Shown in pieces: positions 54,276 through 63,833 of a DNA stretch of 64,000 nt. How positions within the stretch are numbered: position 1 is the stretch's first letter; each line of letters opens with the position of its first letter. The DNA is from Paraglaciecola sp. MB-3u-78 (GTDB lineage Bacteria > Pseudomonadota > Gammaproteobacteria > Enterobacterales > Alteromonadaceae). A model generated the notes under the pieces. It had not been told where the DNA came from. It made no database searches and saw only the letters and a list, made by a program, of their open reading frames with translations. The position numbers and the translations under genes were made by a program. Location: NCBI RefSeq assembly GCF_002835935.1, contig NZ_PJCF01000004.1:434001-498000 (forward strand), in the 5' to 3' direction.

Positions 54276-56174
54276 ATGTTTTTCTTACAAACAAGACAGC
54301 GACGAAGTGCGCTTTCCCTCATTTCGTTCGCAGTTCTGCTAGTGGCAGCGTTCGGATTCGGCCCGACAGCAGCTCACGATAAGCTCGATGACGGCCTCGA
54401 CGATAAGGGCGTGCTCGAACTCCCGGTCTATTTCTCAGCGGCGCTCGCAGCGTCCGACAACTCATCGAACGCCAATGTGCCGGGTTCAGGTGCCATCGGC
54501 TCCAAGACGCTTGATGTCGTGGGTCGGGGCGTTCGTAATGTCGGCGACGCAACGACCGACGTCTGGGCTTACGGGGGGTACGCGTACACCGGTACGTTCA
54601 ACAGCCCGTGTGGCGGCGACCCAGATGCTGGCATCTGGGTCTGGGACGTCCACAACAAGAATAACCCGACGTTCGTCGGCGTGCTCCCGTCGCCGACCGG
54701 CAGTCGTACCAACGATGTTCGCGTCAACGGCATGAACTCCGGCGACGTGCTGGTGCACTCAAATGAATCCTGTGCTGGCGGACCTGGTGGCTTCGAGATC
54801 TACAACGTTGATGACCCGGCCAATCCGGTGGCACTCGCGTCCGTGCGCATCGACGATCCAAATCCACTTACACCGTTCATCTTCGGTCCGGTCACAGATG
54901 TTGGGGTCCACAACCTCTGGCTGTTTTCGCAGAGCAACCGTGACTACGTGGGTGTGACCACCGAGACAGCGTACGGCAACTTCCACATTTACGACATAAC
55001 CGACCCGACTGCTCCTGTGCTGGTGTCGTTCTTCGGTGCCGAGGAGACGTTTGATCCAGGTGTCGTCGCAAGTGGCGACTTTACGCGAAACCTCAATGCG
55101 GCCTTATGGCTGATCGACGGATTCGGCGCATCGGCAAACCGTTTCCTCCACGACGTCACGATCAGTGCCGATGGCACCGAGGCCTACCTTGCCAACTGGG
55201 ACGCAGGTCTGATCAAGCTCGACATCTCCGATCCAGCCAACCCGCAGTTGATCTCGGTCGCGATCGATGTCGTGAACGGTTCGCTCGACGGTGAGGTCAA
55301 CAGCCACTCGGTCTGGCCGAGCGCAGACGGCTCGATCGTCGTCGAAGGCGAAGAGGACTTCACAGCATGGGAAGCGAGCATCGCACCCGGCAACGTCACA
55401 TTCGGAAACGGCAACCCGATTCCAGGAGTGATGGCAGCAACCACTACCGGTGATGCCTTCGAGGGAAGCCAGACCGGCAACGCGGGGTCGATCACAGCAT
55501 CCGGTGTGACCGTCACATTGGGCCCGCTCGCCGAGCTGACGTACTCAGCCAACGAGTTCACTGGGAACAACTTCCCACTCGGTGCTGGCTCCGTCGCTGG
55601 CGACTTCGTCTGGATTGGACAAGCCTGTAATGGCGACCCTATCCTCAATCCGGGTGGAACGAGTTACATCGCTGTTGTTCGTCGCGGTGCTTGCACGTTT
55701 GCCGAGAAGTCGGTGAACGCATCCAATGCTGGTGCTGCCGCGATAGTCGTCACCAATAACAACCCGGTTTCGACGCCGTGGTCCGGTCTCCGAATCTGGG
55801 ACTACAGCGACGACGCCAATCCCGTGTTGGCTTCGACGTTCAATACTGTGTGCAGCGCCTCCACGGAGCCGTCCGCTGAGTGCCCCGCCAACGGTACGTA
55901 CTCAGTCCACAATGTTGTCGTGGAAAACAAGGGCAACAAAGTGTTCGCCTATGTCTCCTGGTACTGGGATGGCATGCTCGTCCTAGACGTTACCGACCCC
56001 TACAACGTTTTCGAGGTAGCTCGCTATCTCGACACATCTGGGCCGAACGACGGCATGGCGAACGACTTCTGGGGCGTCTACAAGGAAAAGAACAGCCCGT
56101 TCCTGTTCGGCTCTGACCGCAATGGTGGGCTTTACATCTTCAAGTTGAAGGGCAAGGGATTCGGCAAGAAATAG
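54276..56174 (+). CDS. Secreted LVIVD-repeat protein with inserted PA domain, GC-rich and probably foreign
   Basis: From the ATG at 54276, which follows AAAGGAGAG, the product is 632 residues. A signal peptide (about 1-35, ending TAAH) leads into LVIVD-type beta-propeller repeats ('DVHNKNNPTFVGVL', 'NVDDPANPVALASV', 'DITDPTAPVLVSFF', 'DISDPANPQLISV', 'DVTDPYNVFEVARY'). A protease-associated domain is inserted around residues 430-510 ('SYIAVVRRGACTFAEKSVNA', 'AAAIVVTNN'). The DNA is about 60 percent GC in sampled lines and uses GTC/ATC/GAC codons, unlike its AT-rich neighbours. Probable extracellular binding protein, function unknown, gained by transfer. Confidence 0.85.
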   Translation: MFFLQTRQRRSALSLISFAVLLVAAFGFGPTAAHDKLDDGLDDKGVLELPVYFSAALAASDNSSNANVPGSGAIGSKTLDVVGRGVRNVGDATTDVWAYGGYAYTGTFNSPCGGDPDAGIWVWDVHNKNNPTFVGVLPSPTGSRTNDVRVNGMNSGDVLVHSNESCAGGPGGFEIYNVDDPANPVALASVRIDDPNPLTPFIFGPVTDVGVHNLWLFSQSNRDYVGVTTETAYGNFHIYDITDPTAPVLVSFFGAEETFDPGVVASGDFTRNLNAALWLIDGFGASANRFLHDVTISADGTEAYLANWDAGLIKLDISDPANPQLISVAIDVVNGSLDGEVNSHSVWPSADGSIVVEGEEDFTAWEASIAPGNVTFGNGNPIPGVMAATTTGDAFEGSQTGNAGSITASGVTVTLGPLAELTYSANEFTGNNFPLGAGSVAGDFVWIGQACNGDPILNPGGTSYIAVVRRGACTFAEKSVNASNAGAAAIVVTNNNPVSTPWSGLRIWDYSDDANPVLASTFNTVCSASTEPSAECPANGTYSVHNVVVENKGNKVFAYVSWYWDGMLVLDVTDPYNVFEVARYLDTSGPNDGMANDFWGVYKEKNSPFLFGSDRNGGLYIFKLKGKGFGKK

Positions 56175-56329
56175 ACGAAGTCATAAAAGAAGCCATAGCG
56201 AGCTATGATCTGGATAGAGACCCAGGTCGTGGCTCACCGATTCCGAATCACGTCGGCGCTATGCGTTTATTGCGCCGACTGGTGCTGTCAACTTGTCAAA
56301 GCCACTTGGATTAGTAAGATAAACAGGGC

Positions 56330-57037
56330 ATGAAAAATACCAATATTTATGCCGGATATCGCTATCCACCCCAAATAATCAGTCACGCTGTGTGGCTTTA
56401 TCATAGATTTACACTTAGCTTTCGTGACATCGAAGAATTATTGGTAGCAAGAGGTATCACCGTGACCTACGAAACTGTCAGAAAATGGTGTCTAAAGTTT
56501 GCTGGTCGATATTGCAATCAGAAAAAGAAAAACCGAGGCAGACTCGGAGATACATGGTTTCTAGATGATGTACTTATCAAGATAAATAGCGTTTTGCACT
56601 ACCTTTGGCGAGCTGTCGATCAGGATGGTGATGAACTGGATATTTTAGTTCAGAAACCTAAGCATAAAAAAGCTGCCAAACGATTCTTTAAAAAATTATT
56701 GAAAGGCCAACAATGCGCGCCAATCAAGATAGTCATCGATAAACTCAGGAGTTATTCTGCTGCAAAGCGAGAATGGATGCCTAGTATTGAACATTAAACC
56801 CAACAGTATGAGAACAACGGCTGTGAACTTTCCCATCAACCATCAAGGCAACAGGAACGACAAATGCGGCGGTTTAAGTCACAAGGTCAGGCTCAACGGT
56901 TTTTATCGTGTAATTGCGTAGTTAATAATCTATTTTGGCTTGGGCGCCATTCCATGAAAGCGAGTAATTATAGAGTTTTCTGAGACAGAGCGTTCGTTGA
57001 GTGGGATAGGGTTAGTTGCGTCCAAAATTTGAGCTAG
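56330..57037 (+). pseudogene. IS6-family transposase gene, copy 1, with two internal stops
   Basis: A 235-codon frame starting 'MKNTNIYAGYRYPPQIISHA' contains the IS6 DDE core ('DTWFLDDVLIKINSVLHYLW', 'DELDILVQ'). It is broken by TAA at codon 156 (56795) and TGA at codon 218 (56981). In IS6 the first Asp sits in 'WFLDDV' and the Glu near the C-terminal 'HQPSRQQERQMRRF' block. Dead element remnant just downstream of the GC-rich gene. Confidence 0.85.
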
Positions 57038-57233
57038 CAGTGTAAAGTTACTTTTTATCAACTACATTCTACAAGTTGACAATACCATAATGACATATAA
57101 TAAAAACATCATGGTGGGAATTTTACTCGCTGAAAAAACGCTCCTAAAATCCCCATATGTTAAGCGTTAAGTGTTTAATTTTATATCATCAACTATAGTA
57201 ATTAAGTTTAAAATCAATTATGGAGTTTACCTA

Positions 57234-57650
57234 ATGAGTAATATTACAGAGATAGCTGAATTATTTTTTGATGCCTGTGAAACAGGAAAGGGCTGGGATG
57301 CATGCAAAGAATATTGCCATCCTAGTGCAACATTCTCTTCGCAGGCAGGAGCATTAGCCGATATAGTTAACATAGAAGGTTACACAGAATGGATGAAATG
57401 GCTTTTAACGCCGATTCCTGATGGTCATTATGAGTTGAAAAGTTTTTCAACAGATGAAAAACGCAATTGTGTAACTGCTTTTGCTGTATTTCATGGTACT
57501 CAAACAGGAGTCGGTGGTCCTGGTGAGCCAACAGGTAAAGTTATTGCGGCTGATTATGTTTATGCAATGCAATTTGAAGGTCGGCTAATAAGTCATATGA
57601 CAAAGATATGGAATGATTCAATTAGCCTTCAACAGCTAGGGTGGGTATAA
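57234..57650 (+). CDS. NTF2/SnoaL-like family protein
   Basis: 138 residues from the ATG at 57234 with GGAG upstream; a longer frame from 57171 has no ribosome-binding site. The cone-shaped NTF2-like fold is indicated by 'ITEIAELFFDACETGKGWDA', 'HPSATFSSQ', 'YTEWMKWLLTPIPDGHYELK' and 'VIAADYVYAMQFEGRLISHM'. Such proteins are isomerases, cyclases or ligand binders. It lies between two dead IS6 copies and might be transposon cargo. A hairpin GTCGCG/CGCGAC follows at about 57672-57693. Confidence 0.75.
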   Translation: MSNITEIAELFFDACETGKGWDACKEYCHPSATFSSQAGALADIVNIEGYTEWMKWLLTPIPDGHYELKSFSTDEKRNCVTAFAVFHGTQTGVGGPGEPTGKVIAADYVYAMQFEGRLISHMTKIWNDSISLQQLGWV

Positions 57651-57762
57651 ACACCTAATAAATAAGGATAGGTCGCGAGCTTTTTCCGCGACTTAATCCT
57701 ATTGTTGGACAAAGGTACTGTCAAGTTAACGAGCGGACTCAGAAACGTGCGATGATCAGGGC

Positions 57763-58470
57763 ATAAAAAATACTAATATTTATGCAGGATATCGCTATCC
57801 ATCCCAAATAATCAGCCACGCTGTGTGGCTTTATCACATATTTACACTTAGCTTCCGGGACATCGAAGAATTGTTGTCAGCAAGAGGCATTCCCGTCAGT
57901 TACGAAACTGTCAGAAATTGGTGTGATAAATTCGGGCAAAGGTATTGCAGTCAAATTAGGAAGAACCGAGGGCAATTAGTTGATACTTGGTATCTTGATG
58001 AGGTATTTATCAAGATCAACGGTGTTCTGCATTACCTTTGGCGGGCCGTCGATCAGGATGGTGATGAAATTAACATTCTGGTTCAAAAACCTAAAGACAA
58101 GAAAGCAGCGAGCCGATTCTTCCGAAAGTTACTAAAAGGCTAGCAAGCCGCACCAATCAAGATAGTCACCGATAAATTGCGCAGTTATTCAGGAGCAAAG
58201 AAAGGGCTGATACCTGGTGTAGAACACTCAACCCAGCATTACGAAAACAACAGATGCGAGTTATCCCATCAACCTAGTCGACAACAGGAAAGGCAGATGA
58301 GGAAATTTACATCACAAGGTCAGGCTCAACGATTTCTCTCCTGTCATGGAGTGGTTAATAATCTATTTCGGCTTGGTCGCCATTTAATGAAAGCGAGTCA
58401 TTATAGAGCTTTCCGAGACAGAGCGTTCGTTGAGTGGGGTAGGGCGAGTTGTGTCCAAAATTTGGCATAG
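57763..58470 (+). pseudogene. IS6-family transposase gene, copy 2, start codon lost and one internal stop
   Basis: The same 235-codon frame as copy 1, with related but clearly diverged sequence. The start reads ATA at 57763 where copy 1 has ATG, and codon 127 is TAG at 58141 where copy 1 has CAA. The rest ('APIKIVTDKLRSYSGAKKG', 'RDRAFVEWGRASCVQNLA') is in frame to 58470. Both copies point the same way around the NTF2-like gene. Confidence 0.85.
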
Positions 58471-58669
58471 GTAATCAAATTGCCACTCTATTCATCTGAA
58501 CTCGGTAACTTGAAAGTACCGATAAATGGTCTTCCATGATGGTTTGATAATTAATCGTCATAGTGTTCTCTTTTATTAATTCAACTGCAAGCATCAGTCG
58601 TAAGCCACCGCAGTAAAGCATTAGCAGTAAACTACAGCAACTTGCGATGTTTAGAACAGGTAAATAAGG

Positions 58670-59130
58670 TTAAAAGCCACCCCAAATAGCTGCAATGGTG
58701 CCTGCAACAAGGGCATAACCTAATGCTATAGGCATGGTTTTACGGATGATTTCTGATTCTCTACCCGCCATTCCCACCACAGTTGCCGCGGCAACTACAT
58801 TCATCACACTCATCATATTACCGGCGTTAGCGCCAATGCCTTGTAGCGCTAATGCCATTGCATGGTTCATCCCAACATTATCGGCTACAGAGTACTGTAA
58901 GCCTGAAAACATCATGTTGGAGAAGGTGGTAGCACCGGATAGAAATGCGCCAAATATACCGACTATCGGTGAAACCCAAGCCCAAACCGAGCCCATGGAA
59001 TTGGCTAATAAATCGACCAGTGCCACAGGCATAGATTGCAGACCGGCAGAGTTTGCCCCCGAATTTAAGAAAATTTTCACCATTGGCACCGATGCACCGA
59101 GTGAGATTATGGTGGGTAACATTGAACCAC
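58670..59130 (-). pseudogene. lctP: C-terminal fragment of an L-lactate permease gene
   Basis: About 150 codons match the end of LctP: 'SMGSVWAWVSPIVGIFGAFL', 'SGATTFSNMMFSGLQYSVAD', 'LALQGIGANAGNMMSVMNVV' and 'AAATVVGMAGRESEIIRKTM'. The full permease is about 550 residues, so roughly the first 400 are missing; the frame is lost at about 59130. Probably a leftover of a deletion. Confidence 0.85.
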
Positions 59131-59521
59131 ATGAAACTCTTTGCTTGTAGGGTAGTTAGTTTAGTTTGATTATTGCTTGTTATATTTCTATTGCTTCGAT
59201 GTAACACGAAGTTGATGTAATAGACTGCATTTTGTGATTTCAATACTTGATCAAGATAATCTTAAAACGTGACTATTACAGAGCATACAAACATTGGGAC
59301 TTAGATCGATTTAGCGCATTTTGATAAGGTTAGTGTAATAAAAACAATAGCATACAAGAGAAAAGCACTAATGAGTATGAGCCAAGATTAGGTAAGTATT
59401 TTACTATAGGAAATTGGTACAACCAAGTGGACTCATTTAGTGTTAGTCAACCGTTATAGCTGTATGGCATAACTTGGCTGTTGCAACTAAAAATATTATT
59501 TTTATTGAGCTTAAATTTAGG
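59131..59521. other. Intergenic region, no gene seen
   Basis: About 390 AT-rich bases between the lctP fragment and the RpiR gene, with no reading frame of substance and no repeat shared with the rest of the window. Confidence 0.5.
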
Positions 59522-60415
59522 TCACAACTCAATATTAAAGCGCTTAATCATAGCCTCTCTTAACTCTAGCTCTTTCTTGGAATCATCTGATCTTGCTGCA
59601 GCACAGCTGCTTATCAAACATTCTGCTAGCAACATAAAGACAGTAATTGAGTTAGAAATAAAACTACTTTCATGAGGTACAAAAAGTCCAACCTGTGAAG
59701 CCGGTATTAAAGGTGAGGTCGCATTATCGGTGATCGCCAATACAGGAATATTAATGTCTTGTGCAGCATTAGCTACCGCAACAACTTGAGAAGAATATGG
59801 TTCACAGCTAGCACAAATAAGCAGATCATTTTCAGTTAATGTTGCTAATTCTTCAGCAATACCAAGCGCACTAGCATCCAGTATATTTACATCCGTTCGA
59901 ATGAGTCTTAATCCGTATGTTAAAAAACTAGCAAAGGCATGAAACTGTCTTATTCCGTATATATAAACTCGAGATGCTGATGAGATCATTGCTACGGCTT
60001 GTTCAAAACGTTCAGCAGATAAATGTTGAATGAATAAATCCACATTGGCTTTATTTTCTTCACATAACGTTGAAACTAATGCATGAGCAGGTTGGTCATG
60101 GCTAGCTAATGCTGTCCGTGCATGGTTAGAATAAAACTGCGAAGACAACGAATCACTTAATATAACTTCTTGAAAGGCTCCAAAACCACTATAGCCCAAA
60201 TTTTTAGCCAGGCGAGTAATAGTAGAAGGATTTATGTCTAAACGATTTGCCAAGGTGGTAATCGATAGTAATACGGGGTCTTTATGCAAATCTAAAATTT
60301 GCATAAACGCTTTCCTAGCTTTAGGACCAAGCTTTATATCACTATGACCATGAGCAATGTTTAACAGAAGCTCACTGAGCTCCTGAATGGTTTTTGGTAA
60401 GGCAGAAGTTGTCAT
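59522..60415 (-). CDS. MurR/RpiR-family transcriptional regulator
   Basis: 297 residues. The N-terminal helix-turn-helix (HTH_6) lies near residues 25-75 ('ITTLANRLDINPSTITRLAK', 'NLGYSGFGAFQEVI'). A SIS sugar-isomerase-like domain follows (about 130-260) with 'SRVYIYGIRQFHAFASFLTY' and 'DLLICASCEPYSSQVVAVAN'. Such regulators respond to phosphosugars or amino-acid derivatives. Last gene of the ABC importer operon and overlapping the C45 gene by 4 bases, so it probably controls that operon. Confidence 0.88.
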   Translation of the reverse strand: MTTSALPKTIQELSELLLNIAHGHSDIKLGPKARKAFMQILDLHKDPVLLSITTLANRLDINPSTITRLAKNLGYSGFGAFQEVILSDSLSSQFYSNHARTALASHDQPAHALVSTLCEENKANVDLFIQHLSAERFEQAVAMISSASRVYIYGIRQFHAFASFLTYGLRLIRTDVNILDASALGIAEELATLTENDLLICASCEPYSSQVVAVANAAQDINIPVLAITDNATSPLIPASQVGLFVPHESSFISNSITVFMLLAECLISSCAAARSDDSKKELELREAMIKRFNIEL

Positions 60416-61443
60416 TTTATACTATCTGATTGATGACCAAAATATACAGGTTCAGAAAACGCTTGGTCGTAAATTTTCCAATCAATGCCACGGTTGTTAA
60501 TTCGTATTACCGCGGTAGCTAGCGTATTCTCATCATCAGGATCATCAGGCTGATTGCGGTAAATAGGAAGACCTTTCCCTGAACTGTCCCACAGTACTGT
60601 AAGAGGGTCAATCGCAGGTCCCGTCACCAAGTTATCGCCTTGAATTTGGCGGTCGTGAGACGAATCAGTTATCCATTGAGGTACTGCTTTAAAATCTTCA
60701 TGTATTGCATGATTAGCATGCATTGCTGCAGACGTTATTAGATCAGCAGATGCAGTTCCAGCACCAAATTCTAAACTAATCAAGCGATCATCACCTTGCT
60801 GACAAAGAGAAAAATGGAAGCCTCCTGATGCTGAATGACTTTTAATTAACTCAAGTGCTTCATCCAACAATTCACAGCTTAGTAATGCTCGCCCTAATAC
60901 CATTCGAGGAATATTAGGTTGGCAATCTATCAAACGTAAATTATTAACCGCCTGAACTAAACCTTTATCAGTAATCGCAAAGGTATGCCCTGGAATAGAA
61001 CCTGGATAACAAAAAGAAATAAAACCTGCTTGATTATCTACTTTTACGTTTGCAATAAAGCAATGACCTTTCAAAATAGGCATGCCATCTTCGTTGTGAG
61101 CAATAGTTAGCTCGTCGTCATTTAATTGTACTGTCGTACATCCGTCTGGTACCGATACAATTAAGTCGCCACGACAATTCCAAGCAAAAACATCATCAAT
61201 AGTAAGTTCTAATCCCGCAGCAAGTCCTTTAAGTTCTTCCCAAACATCCGGGAAGTCACGCTGAGTATTCTCAGCCATTCTCTCTAAAGTTGCTTTATGC
61301 TTAGGGTCGGTTACTTGCTGCCAAATAGTAGTTTTGATCACATACTGGTGCATAGCATATCGACCGATTTCACCTAGCTGTGATCCTACTTGGTAAGGAG
61401 TACCAAATGTAGTTTTCCAGCCAAGGTTTAGTTCTTTAGACAT
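60412..61443 (-). CDS. C45-family acyltransferase/amidohydrolase (acyl-CoA:6-APA acyltransferase-like)
   Basis: 343 residues. 'YQVGSQLGEIGRYAMHQYV' near the start and 'ELKGLAAGLELTIDDVFAWN' lead to Gly101-Cys102 in 'VPDGCTTVQ', the position where the penicillium acyltransferase cuts itself to expose its catalytic Cys. 'AHNEDGMP' and the NTN-hydrolase core 'GFISFCYPGSIPGHTFAITD' follow. Members hydrolyse or transfer N-acyl groups. It overlaps the ATPase gene by 8 bases in an importer operon, so it probably processes the imported N-acylated amino acid or peptide; substrate not known. Confidence 0.82.
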   Translation of the reverse strand: MSKELNLGWKTTFGTPYQVGSQLGEIGRYAMHQYVIKTTIWQQVTDPKHKATLERMAENTQRDFPDVWEELKGLAAGLELTIDDVFAWNCRGDLIVSVPDGCTTVQLNDDELTIAHNEDGMPILKGHCFIANVKVDNQAGFISFCYPGSIPGHTFAITDKGLVQAVNNLRLIDCQPNIPRMVLGRALLSCELLDEALELIKSHSASGGFHFSLCQQGDDRLISLEFGAGTASADLITSAAMHANHAIHEDFKAVPQWITDSSHDRQIQGDNLVTGPAIDPLTVLWDSSGKGLPIYRNQPDDPDDENTLATAVIRINNRGIDWKIYDQAFSEPVYFGHQSDSIK

Positions 61444-62161
61444 GTTTTAAAAATTCCTTCAAACGATCATTGGGTGGAGTATCAATGATAATATTTGGAT
61501 CTCCATCAACAGTAATTTTACCGTGCTCCATAAAAATCAAACGAGTACCAACTTGTTTAGCAAAGCTAATTTCATGGGTTACCACAATCATGGTCATCCC
61601 TTCTTTAGCTAAGTCATTCATCACGGTCAGTACTTCTTGTTTTAATTCAGGATCAAGTGCAGACGTGGGCTCATCAAACAACATAACTTTCGGGTTAATC
61701 GCTAGTGCTCTAGCAATAGCAACACGTTGCTGTTGACCTCCTGATAACTCAGATGGAGAGTGATTCGCTTTATCTTTAAGGCCCACTTTAGTCAATAATC
61801 CTAACGCTACCTCTTTAGATTTTTCTTTACTTTCGCCTCGTACTTTTTCTAAACCAAAGGCCACATTCTCTAATGCCGTCATTTGAGGGAAAAGATTAAA
61901 TTGCTGAAATACCATACCGGCTTCTTGACGAATTTTTTGTAGCTGCTTTGCATTACCTGTAACACTGATCCCATCCATAATTAGATCACCACCGGTAATA
62001 CTTTCTAAACCGTTAATACAACGTAATAATGTAGACTTCCCCGATCCTGAAGGACCAATCAAAACAACAACTTCACCCGCATTAATCGATAAGTCCACCT
62101 TATCGATCACGGTAAGGTCTCCAAAAGCTTTTGAGGTTTGTTTAAACTCAATCATGCTCAT
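61436..62161 (-). CDS. Amino acid ABC transporter ATP-binding protein (GlnQ-like)
   Basis: 241 residues from the ATG at 62161, which overlaps the permease stop (ATGA) and follows AAAAGGATG; a longer frame to 62248 lies inside the permease. Walker A is 'GPSGSGKST', signature 'LSGGQQQR', Walker B '[14 protein letters not shown]' and the switch His in 'IVVTHE'. It energises import of a polar amino acid or related compound with the permease and binding protein encoded just upstream. Confidence 0.94.
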   Translation of the reverse strand: MSMIEFKQTSKAFGDLTVIDKVDLSINAGEVVVLIGPSGSGKSTLLRCINGLESITGGDLIMDGISVTGNAKQLQKIRQEAGMVFQQFNLFPQMTALENVAFGLEKVRGESKEKSKEVALGLLTKVGLKDKANHSPSELSGGQQQRVAIARALAINPKVMLFDEPTSALDPELKQEVLTVMNDLAKEGMTMIVVTHEISFAKQVGTRLIFMEHGKITVDGDPNIIIDTPPNDRLKEFLKHV

Positions 62162-62814
62162 AAAACTTTCATCCTTTTTTCGATAGTTCTCAATATCAGG
62201 GTTATTGATCCTGTCATCAGAAGATAAAGTATCGCCACTGATGTCCATATTTCTACCGCTCGAAAGTTAGCCGCCATAATCTCCTGTCCGGTACGCGTCA
62301 ACTCCCCTACGCCAATAACTATAAACAATGACGTATCTTTTAAACTCACAATACATTGATTACCTAAAGGTGGGATTAAGCGTCGAAAAGCCAAAGGGCT
62401 TATGATGTAAAGCAACACTTTCCAGTAAGGTAAACCTAAAGCTAACCCCGCTTCTGCTAAGCCTTTTGATATAGAAATAAGTGACCCTCGCACAATTTCA
62501 GCAATATAAGCTCCGGCATTAACAATGATCGCTAAAATAGCTGCCGACATAGGGTCTATACGAATATTCGCTATAACAGGTAATGCAAAATACAAGAACA
62601 TAACCTGAACAACGATAGGGGTACCTCTAACTAACTCAATAAAAATCAGCGCAATCGTATTGATAATTGGACCACCATATGCACGCATCAGCCCAGCTAT
62701 AACACCAATAATAATACCGCCCAAAAGACCTAATGAGGTAATATATAAAGTGATTTTTGCCCCGTCGAGAAGTTCAGGCATAAATTCGATAACAACAGAC
62801 CAATCTATTTCCAT
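62158..62814 (-). CDS. Amino acid ABC transporter permease (GlnP/HisM-like)
   Basis: 218 residues from the ATG at 62814, preceded by TTGGAGC; the frame opens earlier at 62868 without a ribosome-binding site. Five or so helices. The EAA loop lies at '[20 protein letters not shown]' and '[16 protein letters not shown]', typical of His/Glu/Gln/Arg/opine permeases. It should homodimerise in the inner membrane and pair with the ATPase encoded next. Confidence 0.92.
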   Translation of the reverse strand: MEIDWSVVIEFMPELLDGAKITLYITSLGLLGGIIIGVIAGLMRAYGGPIINTIALIFIELVRGTPIVVQVMFLYFALPVIANIRIDPMSAAILAIIVNAGAYIAEIVRGSLISISKGLAEAGLALGLPYWKVLLYIISPLAFRRLIPPLGNQCIVSLKDTSLFIVIGVGELTRTGQEIMAANFRAVEIWTSVAILYLLMTGSITLILRTIEKRMKVL

Positions 62815-62890
62815 AAATTTTGCTCCAATTTTGTAATTTAAATATGCGTTGAAGAAACACTTCAGCATCGATAATTTTTTGATTAAAAAT

Positions 62891-63640
62891 TTATTTCTTA
62901 TTTAAAATAAAAGTATTCTTGCCAAACCATTTGCTATAAATATCGTCGTAACGTCCGTCTGCACGCATATTAGCGAGCGCTTTATTCACCCGATGAACTA
63001 ACTCTCCGCCCTTTGGAAATGCGATACCATATTGATGCGCCATCATATTTTCTCCCACAGCTTTAAATTGCCCGTTACCTGCCGTTGCTATGTAATACAT
63101 AATGTTGGGCGTGTCGAAAACAACAGCATCAACACGACCTGAAAGTAGCTCTAGATAGGCATTGCCAATATTTGGAAATAGATGGAATGTTGTGTCTTTA
63201 AAATTTTCTTTTGCATAATAGGCTGCTGAAGAGCCCGTTTTAATTGCAATTATTTTTCCTTTTAAATCATGGCTTGATTTAATATCACTGTTTGTCGGCA
63301 CCATTATCGAAAAACCACTTTCGTAATAACCATCAGAAAAATCGAGCACCTTCTCACGCTCTGGTGTTATGGTTATGCCTGCTAGTGCTACATCCACCTG
63401 ACCCACTTGTAATGCAGGAATAATCCCTAAAAAGTCCATAGATTGAAGACGATATTCCAACTTTAATTCATCCGCGATAGCCTCCCACAAGTCAATATCA
63501 AAGCCGACATACTCCCCTTTATGCCTAAATTCAAAAGGCACAAAAGCGGTGTCTGTGGTAACAATGAGTTCATCGGCAAAGCTTGTATTGATATTAAAAA
63601 TGAGCAACACACCAATAACGTATTTAATTAATTTATTCAT
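62891..63640 (-). CDS. Periplasmic polar-amino-acid-binding protein (SBP_bac_3 family)
   Basis: 249 residues with a signal peptide (about 1-22, NTSFA). '[20 protein letters not shown]' and '[20 protein letters not shown]' are the family 3 binding-protein signature, with '[20 protein letters not shown]' and '[20 protein letters not shown]' in the two lobes. First gene of a minus-strand unit: binding protein, permease, ATPase, C45 enzyme, RpiR. The ligand is likely an amino acid or N-acyl derivative. Confidence 0.93.
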   Translation of the reverse strand: MNKLIKYVIGVLLIFNINTSFADELIVTTDTAFVPFEFRHKGEYVGFDIDLWEAIADELKLEYRLQSMDFLGIIPALQVGQVDVALAGITITPEREKVLDFSDGYYESGFSIMVPTNSDIKSSHDLKGKIIAIKTGSSAAYYAKENFKDTTFHLFPNIGNAYLELLSGRVDAVVFDTPNIMYYIATAGNGQFKAVGENMMAHQYGIAFPKGGELVHRVNKALANMRADGRYDDIYSKWFGKNTFILNKK

Positions 63641-63833
63641 ATCATTTACTCTTGTTTAACTTAAGTTAAACACATAAATTTGCACAATAATATTTAACGC
63701 AATTATATTTGCAGTGGATGCACAATTAAACACAATGTTTTGCGCTATGCAATAACTAAAAATAATACTCTGTGTATTTAAGACTTAAAAAGCAGATGAT
63801 ATTTATTTTAATACCATGAAATAAACAGCTATT

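Noticed and set aside
54319-55648. Long open frames on other strands and frames within the GC-rich gene
   Set aside because: High GC removes stop codons by chance; only the LVIVD frame has a signal peptide, ribosome-binding site and domains.
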